Assembly: GCA_003024785.1 (NCBI GenBank) | Contig: PUQB01000086.1 | Location: 563,336-627,335 of the forward strand | Length of the DNA: 64,000 bases | From: Selaginella tamariscina | Lineage: Eukaryota; Streptophyta; Lycopodiopsida; Selaginellales; Selaginellaceae | Direction of reading: 5' to 3' | Notes under the pieces: model-generated | Told to the model about the DNA's origin: nothing | The model's input: only the letters and a program-made list of their open reading frames with translations | The model's database searches: none | Made by a program: the position numbers and the translations under genes | Part shown: positions 45,389 to 58,754 of the stretch, piece after piece | How positions within the stretch are numbered: position 1 is the first letter of the stretch | Layout of the letters: every line of letters begins with the position of its first letter

Positions 45389-47313
45389 ATGGCGCCGCCC
45401 ACAGCATCCTCCTCCCTCAAGCGCAAGTTCGATCTCTCCTCAGCGGCGCACGGGGATCTCGAATCCCATCCCAACCCCAAGCATCCCCGTATTGAAATCC
45501 CCAGGAATCCCCATCCCGATCCCCATCCGCTCCTTCCCATCACGACGATTCCTTCGACGAGGACGATCCCAAGCGGATTAGGGTCCTTCCCTTGTCCGTC
45601 TCCACAATTGACGCCGGCGAGCAGGATATGCAGAGGTGAACGTCCTTACCAAGGGCTTCTTCTACTCCAAAGGCTCCGATCTCCGTGCTGGGTATTGGGT
45701 GTATTACAGGAACCATATTGTTGCTAAAGCTCTCATATGGAATGACGAATTTGATGAAATCAGGTATGCATATACATATGGTGTGTATACGTCACAATCC
45801 TTGCTGTATGTGTATAACTACTTACACACATGCATGGAATTGGTCATAGTATACATGTTTAGAAATGGCGTGCGCGTGTACATCCTTTGCACCGTATCTC
45901 ACTTCTCTCTAGTTAACATGTGTTTCTAAGGAACATACAGATATTATATACCTGAAAATAAAATGCACGGTGAATAATGTATACGTATAACTATGAGAGA
46001 GATCACGAAGGACATTTAGAATTTGAACATCAATAAAATATGGTATATCGTTAATATAGCTCAGTAGTAATTATTCAGCTCTCTATATACATAAATATCT
46101 ACAGACCAGTTCGAATATTTTATGGCATATATAATCTGATTTTACATGGAATACATAGTGTGATTCGTGCATCTCTCTCTCATATTCTGTGTAGTTAACA
46201 TGTGTTCCGATGTACGTTCATTCACTCCATCCTTATTTGTATATATTAATTACGTGTAACTCTGAGAAGGAACATATAGATATATGGTAATAAACATGTG
46301 TATCAGACAGAAATATAGATATATATAATTATATATATAACTCGAATACTATGATAGTACTTATACGGCTCTATACATATATATTTACAGAACACGCATA
46401 TTTTATGGCATATATAAGCACTGTAGTTTTAAATGGAATACCTTTGGTTTCTCTCTTAGGTCCTATGTTTGTCTAACTATATACACATGCATTCACTATG
46501 CCGCTAGATGAATGATAGTAGCTGTATAACAACTAGCTATGATCGACAGAGCATTCACATCACCTCTTTTGAATCGGTATATATATATATATTGTTGCAC
46601 ACATAATATGCATGTAGCAATGTGTGGGTGTATAGGTGTGTGTGTGACAACTAACATTGGTATGTGATTAGGTATGATCATCAGGGCTACTCCCCAGGTA
46701 TGAGGGGATTAAATAAGGCGAATGTCTCCCCTGTTTCGATTGGCCTCATGGCGATACTGGATGCAATAGCATGGGCAAGGAGTGTAGTTGGCTTTGCCCA
46801 CTGGTATATTTACTCGGACAATTTAGACTCTCTCAAGCTCGTGGATATGTACCAGAGGAATATGCAGTTTATGAAGTTTCACCACGAGAGGCCACTGCTG
46901 GATTATATATTAGATGCTGCACACGCGGGAACATACACTTGCATAGGAGGTGAGCGTGCGTGGGTGTGCGTTTTTCGTTTAGTCAATTTCTTTTATTTAA
47001 TTTCCGGAAGCGGAAAAAAAGGGAAAAAAAAGATCGTTTTTTTTAATTTTATTTATTTGACTTAGTTGAGTCTGGAGAAAGCTTGGTTTTTATAGTGAAA
47101 ACCTTTCGGCTTTTTCCGTGTATATATGGGGGGTTAATCTTCTCGTCCATACATTTGTCCAGGAGAGCAATACAACTTCACGGTTTAGTAGTTTAAGCCT
47201 TGTTGCGTGTGTGTGTGTGTGTGAGTGAGAGGGGGGGGGGGGTGTATATGGGACATAATCAATTGTAAGCATGTTTTGCCACTTCAGGTGTTGAATATGT
47301 ATCTTTCATTTGA
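45389..47313 (+). CDS. Uncharacterised plant protein with possible RNase H-like fold
   Basis: Three exons: 45389-45763, 46672-46949 and 47288-47313. The N-terminus is low-complexity with a basic stretch (SLKRKFD) and an acidic DDSFDEDDPKRIR patch, suggesting a nuclear protein. The middle reads TKGFFYSKGSDLRAGYWVYY, then ILDAIAWARSVVGFAHWYIYSDNLDSLKLVDMYQRN. The strand-helix-strand pattern with a late SD is reminiscent of plant RNase H-like (RVT_3) domains, but I cannot confirm the catalytic set. It closes GGVEYVSFI. Two 1-nt frame changes in exon 1 (near 45540 and 45635). The 0.9-kb first intron is rich in TATA and microsatellite sequence. Confidence 0.6.
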
Positions 47314-47710
47314 AGTAAAGTTACTTTCTATTTGTAACTAAATTTAGCTAAATAATTATTAAATCAAACTTCTTTAAATACATAACGTATTTAACATAAA
47401 AGCATTTCAGAACATCATATAAAGCAATCAATCAAGAACTTTGATTGCAAAATATACTAGAATGTAGTGTGATTAATAAAAGAGATTCCAAAGTTTGTCT
47501 TAAATTTATTTATGTTAATTCAAATCTCTTTAATCTTTTAATTTTAATTTAAGATAAATTCAAACCCGGGATGTCACAATTCTGAAGGTTAATTATTAGG
47601 TAAAAGAACAGTTATTTATTTAGATTCCCCTTATATATCATGTATGTTTAGACTTCAGAATATTTTTTTCAAAATTGTTTTACATACATTTTACATATAT
47701 TTTAAAGACA
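47314..47710. other. AT-rich spacer
   Basis: No gene, repeat end or regulatory motif that I can support. Probably the 3' flank of the preceding gene. Confidence 0.5.
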
Positions 47711-48985
47711 GATGTTAGGACCAATACATGGTTAAAGTGATTATTTAATCGGCATTAACACTCTGTGTGAGCATTAAGTTTTATAAAATTACCTCAAGAA
47801 TACGATTCGGACGAAGATTTTATTTTTAGCCCTTTAAAATGATTCTTCCTCGAATTCTAGAGGATATCCCCAGAAGACTTTAGGATTCAGCCCTAGTAAA
47901 CATAAAAATGTTCATGCCCTCGTTCCATTGAGGAGACATGTTTATATATATATATACCTCATCCCTTAAAGAATCATCATCATCATCATTCAAGAGTGCA
48001 ACCTAGGGGATGACTAAACCATAAAGGTTTGTGAAGCCAAGCTATACCCTAATACTAAAGTTAGTACTTAGTGTTAACACAAAGGTAGACATGCTAAGTG
48101 TGTGACTATGCAAGTGCCTTACGAAAAGCATTTATTAATGAATTTAGGCTGTTCAACTTTTGTACATGTTCACACACCCCAAAGAGAACACCCCTAGCCA
48201 AGTGTGCTAACTAACACACTCAGTTATGAGATATAATTTCCCTTGAACAAATGCCCAATGCTTAACACCCTGTTGTGAACACAAGCATGCATGTTTACCA
48301 AAGTATTTAACCCCTCAACTTTAAAACCCATGACACAATCCCAAAGGGTGTGCCTTAGGTTTATACTGTGTGTCATCTAGCCTAGTTATATGAACATATG
48401 ACATTGTTTCCCAAGATGTGGCTATATCATCATAACCTCTCAGACTCAAGAGCTACATATGGTGATAAAACATGGTTCACAAATGTCAACTCTAAAACCC
48501 TTTGTGAATCCTTAAGAACATGATAAAGAAAAACTTGTCAATCAAGATCACATCTACATTTGTCTAATGACCAAATAGGATAAGATCAGGCACCTAAGAC
48601 TCGGGGGGGCATGGCCCACTCCGAAAATGGGGATAAGAACATAAACATGCCCTACTTAACTGTGAGCACTGCTCTAATTTAACATGGAGGAGGAGGCTAG
48701 AGACATGTTCAATCTTTGACTCTTAGAACGTGTACTCTGACATGACCTCCCATGTACAAATTCACTAACGATAAGGTTGGGCTACCTCTAGGGTGTGACA
48801 TACCCCTATTGACTAAAGTTAGATAATATGGGTATGAATTTCACTACATTATACTCTATCTAATTTATGTGATGGAACCCTCCCCTTTTTTCCTAATTGC
48901 TTAAGTGGGTTGGCACGGAGTCTTGTTCCCAAAGTAAATGACTTAGTAAGTTTTTAACTTAATCATTTGCTTACCCTAAACCCTA
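47711..48985 (-). repeat. Diverged gypsy LTR, minus orientation, truncated
   Basis: Reverse-complement relative of the LTR at 33391. It shares the reversed CTCTGTGTGAGCATTAAG block, the telomere-like CCCTAAACCCTAACT at its upper end, and TTGGCACGGAG. The first 300 bp of the LTR are missing. It meets the plus-oriented LTR at about 48990, making an inverted pair. Confidence 0.65.
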
Positions 48986-48989
48986 ACTC

Positions 48990-50582
48990 AAGTTTTTACT
49001 ATGACTCGACCTTTTACTTTGGAGGTTGATTATTGTTACTTACTATACTATGTTGATAAGTCCTAAGTGTAGAAACTCTGGGTGAAGTTAACACTTCTAT
49101 CTAGAAAATTCTTACCCTAGTTTTTCATGTCTTGGTTTAGTTTTGGGTGGTTTCGGTGAGTTCAGCATGTCGGATATGGGTATAAACACCCTTAGGGTTG
49201 ACCTAACCCTAGGGTTGCTTTAGCTCCACGCCCTAAACCCCTCAGGTTAGGGTTTAGGGTTAATGGGTCATTAATTAACTCACCAACTATATTCCCTCTA
49301 GGAATGAGATTCCGTGCTAGCCCACTTATGTAAATAGGAAAACGGGACGGGGACGGGGACGGGGACGGGGGGGGCTCTGTCACATAAATAAGGTAGAGTA
49401 TGTAGGAGTGAGGTTCCTAGGTTCATGATTGAGCTCGTTACTCTTCTCCCAGTGCAAGCTCTAGCTTGTGTCGTCAATGCACAACCCTCTGTTGTGCCAC
49501 CCTAACTTCCATATGACAGGGGTACGTCCCACCTTCAGGGTAACTTACCCTTAACGTTAGTGAATCCATGCCTAAGAAGTCTTGTCGAAATGCACGTTCC
49601 AAGAAGCAAAGGTTGAGGCTTGTCTCCAGCCTCCTCCTCCACGTCAAGCTAGGTGTAGCACTCACAGCTAAGCAAGGCACATCCGTGTCCTTGTCCAACT
49701 GTGGGTGTGGGATCTTGTTTGACAGGTTCATGTTGCCTAGTTCCTGAGGGTTTACTAAGGGGTTCTAGAGTTGGCATTTAGAACCACGTTTGTGGCACTT
49801 GGTGCAACTCTCAAATATAAGGGCTATGGCATGATAACCCACATCATGGAAGGCAGTGTCACATGAAGATGTGACACTGGGCTAGACGTCACATAATACA
49901 ATGCCCGAGGCATGCCCTTTGGGGTTGTGTCTTGGGTTTGTTGCCAAGGGGTTGGATACTCTAAAACAGGCATGCTTGTGCTCGCACTAGGGTGCTAAGC
50001 TTTGGGCATTGGCCCGAGGGATTGAACAACCTAAGCTTGTTACCAGGAGCCCTTTCGTGAGGCACTCGCAAGGTCATGTACTTAGGGTTATCTAAACCTA
50101 GCTTTAGGGAGTTTGCTTAGCAGAACACTCATGTCCGCCTACGGCGCACACTCGTGTCCTCACTAAGTATTAGCCCTAGGTCTAGGGTATGACTCCTGGT
50201 ATGACTAGGCTGTGGTTTAGAGTACCCTTGTCGCCCTAAAGGGGTTGTACTCCTGGATGAGGGTGATTCCTCAAAGGGTAAGTGACGATGCCTTAACTCT
50301 ATCATGGCGGTATGTGTAAGACACATCTCCTTGATGAGGTTAGGGCATGAGCTTGTCTAGGTCTACTAGGACAAGATCGGGTTATCCTCTAGGGTTCAGG
50401 GGATGGTATTCTAGGGGACTTAGGGTAAGACTCTAAATCTTCTGCCTAATTGGGTCTCTGAGTCAGACTCTTAGGGTTATCTTAGAAGACTTAGTGTTGC
50501 TCACACAGGGTGCTGACGCCGGACGACCACTTGGCAGCCCACGCGTTGCCACGTGTTGGCCCTTTGGGTTAAAACTCTAACA
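48990..50582 (+). repeat. Gypsy LTR, plus orientation
   Basis: About 1.6 kb, homologous along its length to 33391-35038. It shares TTTGGAGGTTGATTATTGTT, CCTAGGGTT runs, the GTGTCACATGAAGATGTGACAC hairpin (49857) and the end GGGTTAAAACTCTAACA. The first bases (TGTCATAG) are not preserved. Contains a short (GGGGAC)n tract at 49345-49365. Confidence 0.75.
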
Positions 50583-51540
50583 GGTTAGGTCAACTTTAGG
50601 GGTGTTTTTAATCATGTTTGACATGCCAAACTCATCAACTAGAATGTCAAAATGAGGGAAGAGTTTCTTAAATGGAAGTGCTATTTTTGCCCAAAATTTC
50701 TTGTAAATATATACAACACCCAATCGAACCATCACTATATACCCAAGTGCACTAAACGAACATGTTTCTTCTACACCTAGGGAACGTCGACATAAGTAAC
50801 AAAAGTCAACTCCAAAGTATCATAATTAGAAACTCAAATGTCAACATCCTTGTTGACAGATAAACTCTAACTCTAAGACTATATAATGTTAGAAAAACAA
50901 ATAATCGATTTTCCAGTGTATTTTCGACTACATTGATCGTCTGATAACTTGCACCTTAACATGAATGGTATCATTCACCTGTGCTTCCATCAGGAGGTCC
51001 AGCCATCACCTACTACTTTGGACAAGGAAAACTAACATATCACTCTATGTAGAGTCAACAAAAGTTACATAATTTTATTACCCCTTACATTATGTGAAAC
51101 TAAGTACTTCAGAACCGTCATTCACTAAGTCGTAAATTTAGTTGTTGGAGGCATCACGTGCAACATGAAGTTACATGGAAAACCTTTTGCATGTCAATAA
51201 AATCTATCGCCCAAATGCAAACAACATAATGATTAATTTTTTTACTTAATTATAATTTATATTGAAGACTTTTAGTTGATGTTGACCACCAGGCCCCTAG
51301 GTTAACAAGAAATAAAGCCATGCTTCATTCCTTAACATTAAATGTAGTTAATGACCTTGTCATTAAGCACACAATAAACAATTTGAGTCCACTTAACCTA
51401 ACACCTTCATGTTTTTTTGATTTTCCACATTTTCACTTAATAAAGTATTCTCATTGCCTCCCTCGATGCTTTAGCAAACTCATCACTTCTTCAAAAAGGT
51501 TTTGCTACTATACCTACTCAGACTTGTCATAAGTCCCCTT
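50583..51540 (-). mobile_element. Gypsy remnant: LTR start and untranslated region
   Basis: Minus-strand fragment homologous to 56900-57520. It has the LTR beginning (to about 50825) and then the non-coding stretch that precedes the 3' LTR in this family (shared TACTTCAGAACCGTC, CCTTTTGCATGTC and GGCCCCTAGGTTAA). No coding sequence survives here. Confidence 0.65.
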
Positions 51541-52799
51541 ACCTTCTCCTAGGTTAGTATATATCTACACCAGACAGGTCTGAGACTTATATCGGAATCA
51601 CTAAATTTTTTTTTATTAACTAACTCATATTGACATATCAATCTGGCCAGAGGCGATCATAGAGCCACATGGATATACACATGTATATGAGTCGTAAGGA
51701 TTAGTCTCTTCATGATGTTATCAAAAGCTTTATCTTATGGGGAATGAAACTATGTTGTCTTCCAATATCAAGTGCCATAGCATTATCCCTCATTTTGCAC
51801 TCTTTTTGCATCTCCAGCTAGTTCAGGGAACAATGTAAAAGAAGACTTTTCTAGATGCTTCACATCCTATAAAACAATTTGTATAACTTACGTGAAAAAT
51901 TGCAACTTATATATAGTGCCTCAATCAATGATTTATAGATGTCATGTGTCTTAACTAACACTCTTACATTAACTCATTCCCCAATGAGCACAACAATTAG
52001 TTCATTCAATAATTTATAACTTTTTAGCTCACAATGAATTTTAAAACTTAATTCCCACAACCTTAAACTCGTAATACTACATGCCTTTATAGCATATTTT
52101 CGTTTTCAATTCCCAAACTGATTATGTAAATGACTATCATAGTATAACATTTTCATTAATCAAATAATTAGTGTTTTAACAAGCACTTTTAAATTAATCT
52201 TTATTCCATAAACAACTATATCTTCAATATTGATATATTCGAGCTCATGTATATTGACTAACTTTCAAATCCAAAATTTTTTTGACAAGTTGTTACATTT
52301 AATTGTTATTACATTCATGAACTTAGAGAAATCATAAATCAAACATTTCATTTTTCAAGTAACTTGATAATGCATTTCAAACTACAATCATCTACCAAAG
52401 GGTTAGACTTAAATCCATTTGAGTCTTTATATCTCATGGGTATAGCCATTTCATGTGATCCTAACCAAATTGCAATATTAAGTTTTCCTATCTCAATATT
52501 CAATAGATATTATACTATATTTTGCTAAATCATTTATAACCAATCTTAAAAATATTGTTATAAATATTTTTAAAGTTTAAAGTTTAAATATTTCAACATA
52601 TGAAGTGATAGGAAACTTCATGTTTTCGAATCAAATATCCGAATGTACACTAAAGACTTTAAATTGCAATTATTAAGAAGGCACAATGGTTATCACCACT
52701 CGTGATTATACCAAAAAGGATGAAAAGTTAAGAATATGAGTTAACTTTAAAAAGTTAAATGATGCTACAAAGAAGGTCATCAAATGTATTTTTTTCTAA
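51541..52799. other. AT-rich DNA without supported features
   Basis: No domain or repeat end seen. It may be decayed internal sequence of the flanking gypsy remnants. Confidence 0.45.
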
Positions 52800-53700
52800 A
52801 TGGGTTTTCATGATCTTATCAAGTTATGGTTACTCTTGAGGATCAATATATTTATTAGCATGTGGGTGCTTATGCATATAAAGTAGCCCTTTGGCTTTTA
52901 TAATGCACCATTCACGTTTTAAAAAATAATTATTAATAAAGAATACCTACTAATTTTATGAAGGTGTTTATGAATGATTTAATGTGTATAGCACTAAGGA
53001 AAACCATCTCCAATGTCTTAAGAAGTGTTTTGAGAAGTGTATAGACCTAAATCCTTAAAAATGTAATTTCTTCTTGGACATGTGGTCTGTAGAGAAGATA
53101 TCATTGTGGATCAAGACAATGGTCATCGACAAATATAAAAGAATTAAGAAGGTTTTGAGAAAAATAGGTTATTATAGATAGTTTATAAAAATTATGCAAA
53201 AATAATTAAACCTTTAACTAACCTTCTAAAGGTAGATTTTCCATATTAATAGACTTTTAAATGTTAATTAGCATTCGATAGGCTAGGGAAATCTCTTATT
53301 AAAACCCAAAGAGGATAGGCCTTTTCATATGTATTTTGATGCTTCGAATATGGCAATAGGAACTCTCTTACACAAATATAAAATGCTGGAAAAAATTGTC
53401 CTTTATTAAGGTTATCTTTTGTAGAGGTAAACTATACTATTGAAAAAGAAGCTTTAAAAACGGTTTATGTCATTCTAACACTATTTATTAGTTAATAAGG
53501 TTAAAATATTTATAAATCATAAAACTTTATTATACCTTTTAAACAAACCAGTTCTAAAATGAAGGTTAATCAGTCTTTATGTTACAGGAATATGATTTTT
53601 AAATAATATATAAACTAGGTAGGCAACATGAATAGGCTAACCACTTGGAGTCACATTAAAACATGAGAAGTTCCAATTTAGAATATAAATTCTCAAGAAT
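52800..53700 (+). pseudogene. Ancient gypsy RT / RNase H remnant
   Basis: Plus-strand translation, with many stops and shifts, still shows the gypsy order: MKVFMNDLM after the RT palm, KNVISSWTC and GYYR-like blocks (the C-terminal part of RT), then HMYFDASNMAIGTLLHKYK, an RNase H start. Very old copy; nothing functional. Confidence 0.6.
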
Positions 53701-55639
53701 AAACTTGAATTTAAAACCTCGTTATTCATAAGATATTTATCATATTCTTATAAATCAATTAAGTAAAGAGATAATTGTATACTTAGATCTTCATTTCAAT
53801 TATAATTAACCATGATGTGTAATAAAAATTCATCATTTATCAAAATGCGACAAGGATAGATATTAGACCAAAGACATAATAACAAACTCATACAAATTAA
53901 AAAGAAGTTTAAAATAACATTTTGAAATTATTTTTTAAACACTCTATGAACAAGACCCAATTTTTATATATAATTGACTTATCAAACTATTATATTTTGC
54001 AAGGGATAATTATTAAGTTTTGTAATAACATTTACCAATTAATGATCTATTGTGAATGTGAATCATCATATAAATCTATTAGCTTTATTTATTAAATGTG
54101 ACTATGATGTACAAGGATTAAAATGTCATTATTTTTCCAATAAATCTGACATACATTAACACATAATAACCAACTTTTACAAAGAATGACATATAACAAT
54201 AATTTTACATTTCTTAATAGTTTTTAAACCTTAATTTCACACTCTTAGTCACACTTATTGAAGCTTTTTGTCCACCCCTCACAAATTTGGAAAAAAAACA
54301 ACCTAGACTTTATGCATAAGAAAAGATGAATAACATGGGAACACTAATTATCAAAATTTAAATTGATAGTTAACTTAGCTAGTGTAGACGAAATAACACA
54401 AGTGCAATTGTTTCCGTATAGAATGTGGAAAGGTTATCTAGTTGGTAGCATCATCAATAAACAACACAAACCCGTCTTCCCAAATTAAAAAAATACCAAA
54501 ACATATATTAATAAGAATAATTACAAGAATATTTTTGATGAAGGCTTATAATATAAATAAAAACAATTATATTCTTTTTTTAAGCCTAACATAAAACAAA
54601 AGAAGATAATAAATAGCTTAATAAAAATGTTGAGTACCTCTTTGTTACACACTTAATTGTTTCTATTTATGGACAACATCCAACAAAACAACATCATAAG
54701 ATTTGTAAGCCTTAGCAAATTTTGATCGAAACATACCTTTATTTAAAAACTATCAACACTATTGATATGTAGAGTTTTGAAAAAATCTAGCAGGTAATGT
54801 AATCTTATTGCAAATTTTTTTACTACAAATCATTAAGGCAAAACAAGGGCTATATTTAACCTAGCCAAAAGAATATTCTATATATTATTCTTTATAATAT
54901 TCTATGTATCACGTAGGCAAATAATAAACTTTGCATGAACATTTAATAAAGAATTTTGTGAATAATAAATGTTAACGTGAACATTTAATGATTTGGTAAG
55001 AAAAAATTTTGTGAGTTCAACAATAGGGTTTGAAAGATGAGGAATCTAGCACTCCATAGAAATGCAAAACAATTTAAATTATTATTGACTAGTGGTAGAA
55101 GTAATGTGGCTAAGGGGGAAAATAATTGCAAAGACTGTAGTCACAAAAGACAAGATTAATAAGGTTTTTAGGGTTTGACAAGATAAATGGGAAGAAGAAT
55201 GGTTATGATTGGAGGTTTTCTATAAGATATGTAAACTTAATAAGCAAAACAATAGTCTCTTTGTCAAGGGGAAGCACTAATCTACTTTTAGCGAGCATGC
55301 TCAGAGTGCAACATATGAACATATTGCCTAGGCTATTACAAAGTAAGTACAACCTTAGAAAAATGCAATCAACATGCACATGAAAAATCTGAGTTAAATA
55401 TAATGAAGCAATTTAGATGTGCCTATTGATTAGCCAAAGAAGGCTTAGCAATAAGAAAACATAGCAATTTGCTTACTCTTACAACATTAAACAGTTTTGA
55501 GAAGATGCTTACCCATTACAACATTGGTAAAGCTTGTGTAGAACTTTAAGAATGCATTTCCAAAGCTTTAGAAAAAGTCTCATTAACAAAATATAAAAAA
55601 CCCCATTTTGGGGAATAATATTTGATGGGAGTACATATG
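53701..55639. other. AT-rich DNA, no supported gene
   Basis: Nothing recognised in either strand apart from short low-complexity frames. Confidence 0.45.
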
Positions 55640-56030
55640 TTAGTGTGACAAACAATTGATTATGTATGTTGTTTATTTGGATGGTCTTGAAGTGACAATG
55701 TGTTTTGCATAAAGAAGATGAAAGTGCTTATTTATTATAAATTCTATTTTAACATGGGTTAAAAGACATGATTTATATAGAAAAGAATTAATAGAATTTG
55801 GCTCATATAGGGCATATGTGATGACTGGAATAAGAAATGGAGTTGCAACAAGGCTTAGTAAAATAAATTCTTACATGACAAGTCTTTATTGTGTTGCCCA
55901 CAAAGTTAATTTATGTGTATCATATGTAACTAAATTAGACAATTGTAAGGATTTGAGTTTACAAGTTAACAATTTAGTCAACAAGAATGTTGCTTTCTTT
56001 TTATGTCTTTTACAAGGCAAAATGCTCTAA
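55640..56030 (+). pseudogene. hAT transposase remnant (DUF4371/ZMYM6-like)
   Basis: After a few stops, the frame VMTGIRNGVATRLSKINSYM is followed by YCVAHKVNLCVSYV and NCKDLSLQVNNLV. This matches the central part of hAT transposases of the type with a (G)xxSVMxGxxxGVxxxL and HCxAHxxxL pattern. Only this portion remains; termini and target-site duplication not found. Confidence 0.65.
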
Positions 56031-56172
56031 TAGCTTTTGGAAAAAAATTAAATTATAATATTTTAAAATGAAGGGAATTGAGATGGCTCAATAGCCATGG
56101 AGCAATAAATAAGTTATATAAATTTTAAAACCTGTTGAAGAGAAAAGTAATTTTTATGACAATATATTCTAT

Positions 56173-57128
56173 CAGTGTTTTTACCTGGTGCCACAAATGC
56201 GGCTTGCCAGGTGCCAACCCTGGAATCCCCTCTCTAGAAACCCCACGGAATCTGGTAAAATAACATGTATTAGGAATCCAAACCCTAGGAACTCAAACCC
56301 CTAGCTGACTAAGTCCACGAACGAGACTCACCTTGTGAATCAGGATACACTGACTAGCCGAGCTTTAGGTGTCGTTCCTAGCTTGGCGTGGTTGAGGTGG
56401 TTGGAGCAAGGCCTCAACCACTAGTTTTGCATAACGTGAACTCGAGCAATGCCTTTGAGCTTGCGAGCAGGTTTTCGGACCAAGGAATCTGACTAACTCC
56501 TTGAAAGTGACGTGCCCCTATCTCAAAGGCAAGATCCTGCCAACGATAAGGATAGTCCAACCCTAAGGTGGGTTGTACGCCTTCATGTGGAAGTTTGGGC
56601 GGCACAACGGAGGGTTGCACCTTGATGACACAAGCTTAGCTTGCGCCGATAGGAGGTTAACGAGCTCTATTTTGAACTCAGGAAGCCTCACTACATATAC
56701 TCTACCTTATTTATGTGACGGCCCCCCCCCCCCGTTTACCTAAGTGAGTAAGTGGGCCCTTAGAAAAATGGTTGTCCTAACCTAACCCTAAACCTAACCC
56801 CTAGGGTGGGGGTATTAGGGCGTGGGGTTAGGGAAACCCTAGGGTTAGGTCAACCCTAGGGGTGTCCCTAACCCTTTTTAACAAGCTATATTTAACGGAA
56901 AACCTATCTTTGTAATGTCAAACTGGGGGAGAGTTTTCTAGAGGGTAAGTACTACTTTCGCCTAGAGTTTCTTGAGGTACTTAGTGACAGCCGGCCGGAC
57001 TACCCCTAAACACCTAAGTGCACTAAGCGGGGTTTTTTCTTACTACAATTAGGTTCGCCACACAACTTGGTAGGTAACAACAGTCAAACCCTAAAGTAAA
57101 GGGTCGAGTCATAGTAAAAACTATGACA
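56173..57128 (-). repeat. 3' LTR of a minus-strand gypsy element
   Basis: On the minus strand it starts TGTCATAGTTTTTAC (57128), preceded by a purine-rich GGCGGGGAGTG tract. It carries the family's CCCTAA/TAGGGTT blocks (56760-56880). The 3' end near 56173 is approximate; the copy is shorter than the 1.65-kb relatives. It contains a C-run of ten at 56725. Confidence 0.65.
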
Positions 57129-57660
57129 CACTCCCCGCCTTTGGAAATGTTAACGTCCTCATTGACGTCTAACTCCAAGACTAGACTAGGTTAGGAAAAA
57201 ATTAACTAAATTAACGCTAATCACTCTATACGGAGTCAGCAAAAAGTTCACAAGTTTTATTACTCCCCTTGCATTACGTGAAGCCAAGTACTTCAGAACC
57301 GTCGTTCACTAAGCGACAACTCAACTGCCGGAGGCACCACCTGCGACAAGAAGTCACTTGGAGACCTTTTGCATGTCTGAAAAGTCTATCACCTGACACG
57401 ACAATAAATTAGTTAATTTCTTTAAGTTAACTAAAATTTATATTGGAGGCCTCTAGTTAAGGTTGTATGTCGGCCCCTAGGTTAATAAGAAATAAGTTCA
57501 CTTTATTTCTCATCATCATTACTAATAGTTTGAGACCTTGCCTCAAACTCCTTCACTATCTCCATCGCGTTCTGTAGATTATTAATGGTTCCCATGTTGA
57601 CTCGCATGCCGGGTAACCTTTCCACTTAACAAGATATTCTCGTTTATGTTTCCGCGTCCC
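57129..57660 (-). other. Untranslated 3' region of the gypsy element
   Basis: Lies between the pol stop and the 3' LTR. Homologous to 50826-51540. No frame of note. Confidence 0.55.
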
Positions 57661-58280
57661 TCAACGTTTAATATCCTTTGCATCCAAAATCGACTCAACT
57701 TCGAACTCCTTCGTATCGCTGACTAGCTTAGGAAGCGGACGTAAGTTTTCATATCTTTGCGGATGTTTCTCATCCTTGTGGAATGGCTCGAGTAAATTAA
57801 CATAAAACACATTGTGTATTGTTCCCAACTCTGGAGGAAGATCTAACTCATAAGCCACTTTCCCTACTTGCTTCACCAGCTTGTATGGACCTATGTAGTG
57901 CGATAGAAACTTCCTCAAAAGAGTCGTTGGAACCTTCAGGTTTTTGGTATTCAACAATACCATATCCCCAACCTGATACTCTACATCCTGCCGATGCTTA
58001 TCGTACTACTGACGATACCTTTCATGTGCTGCAGCCATCGCTTAACGAGCAGCTTCCCATGTCCGATACAATTGTCCCGTGAACTCTGCTACATATGGAA
58101 CTTTATTGCTATCATCTTTCAGTAACACCATACTCTGAGGAATACCACCCTTATTCTCAATTAACACTTCCATTGGGCTACATCCGATTGTAGTGTGTGT
58201 CTTATTGTAACATATCTCAGCCATATTCAAGTGTTCAGCCCAATCAAGTTGATCACCTTGAACATAGCATCTATGCACGT
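57661..58280 (-). pseudogene. Gypsy integrase C-terminus (5' truncated)
   Basis: Minus-strand remnant: QLDWAEHLNMAEICYNKTHTT is the end of the integrase core, and GQLYRTWEAAR and VLLNTKNLKVP precede GPYKLVKQVGKVAYELDLP and HNVFYVNLLEPFHKD, the usual C-terminal fold. The end, EFEVESILDAKDIKR, resembles a chromodomain start. The upstream part of pol is cut at about 58280, where the second DNA transposon begins. Confidence 0.8.
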
Positions 58281-58754
58281 TGTAACTAAAGTGGGCATGA
58301 TACGTGAAAATGGGAATATAAAATAAATTACTAATTAATACTTAAGTTTTAATTATTATTAATCATTTAATTAATATGTAATTAAGCCTTAAATATTAAT
58401 TAATTAATTAATTAATCCTTCAATAACCTTACTTAGTAAGGAATATTCCTAAAATATCTTAGAATATTCATATTATTCTAAAAATAGTTTACAATAATGA
58501 GAAATACTATCAAACATAATTACAAATGAAATCATTTTCTTATCAACATGTTAATTTTTATAAATACTTTCTTTCTATCATACAAAGAAATCTTTTCATT
58601 TTGTCTAAATCATCACTCTCCGGATTAATCAAATCATTTTGGTCAATATCTTGATGTTGTTGCCACCACTTAACACTCTCACGAATGCAATTGGGAGTTG
58701 CCATCCTTGTTAATACATAAGATATGATAAGAGAAGGTCTGCATAAAGGCTCAT

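Noticed and set aside
56760-56880. Interstitial telomere array
   Set aside because: The CCCTAA-like units are few, irregular and alternate in orientation. They belong to the LTR family seen at two other places.
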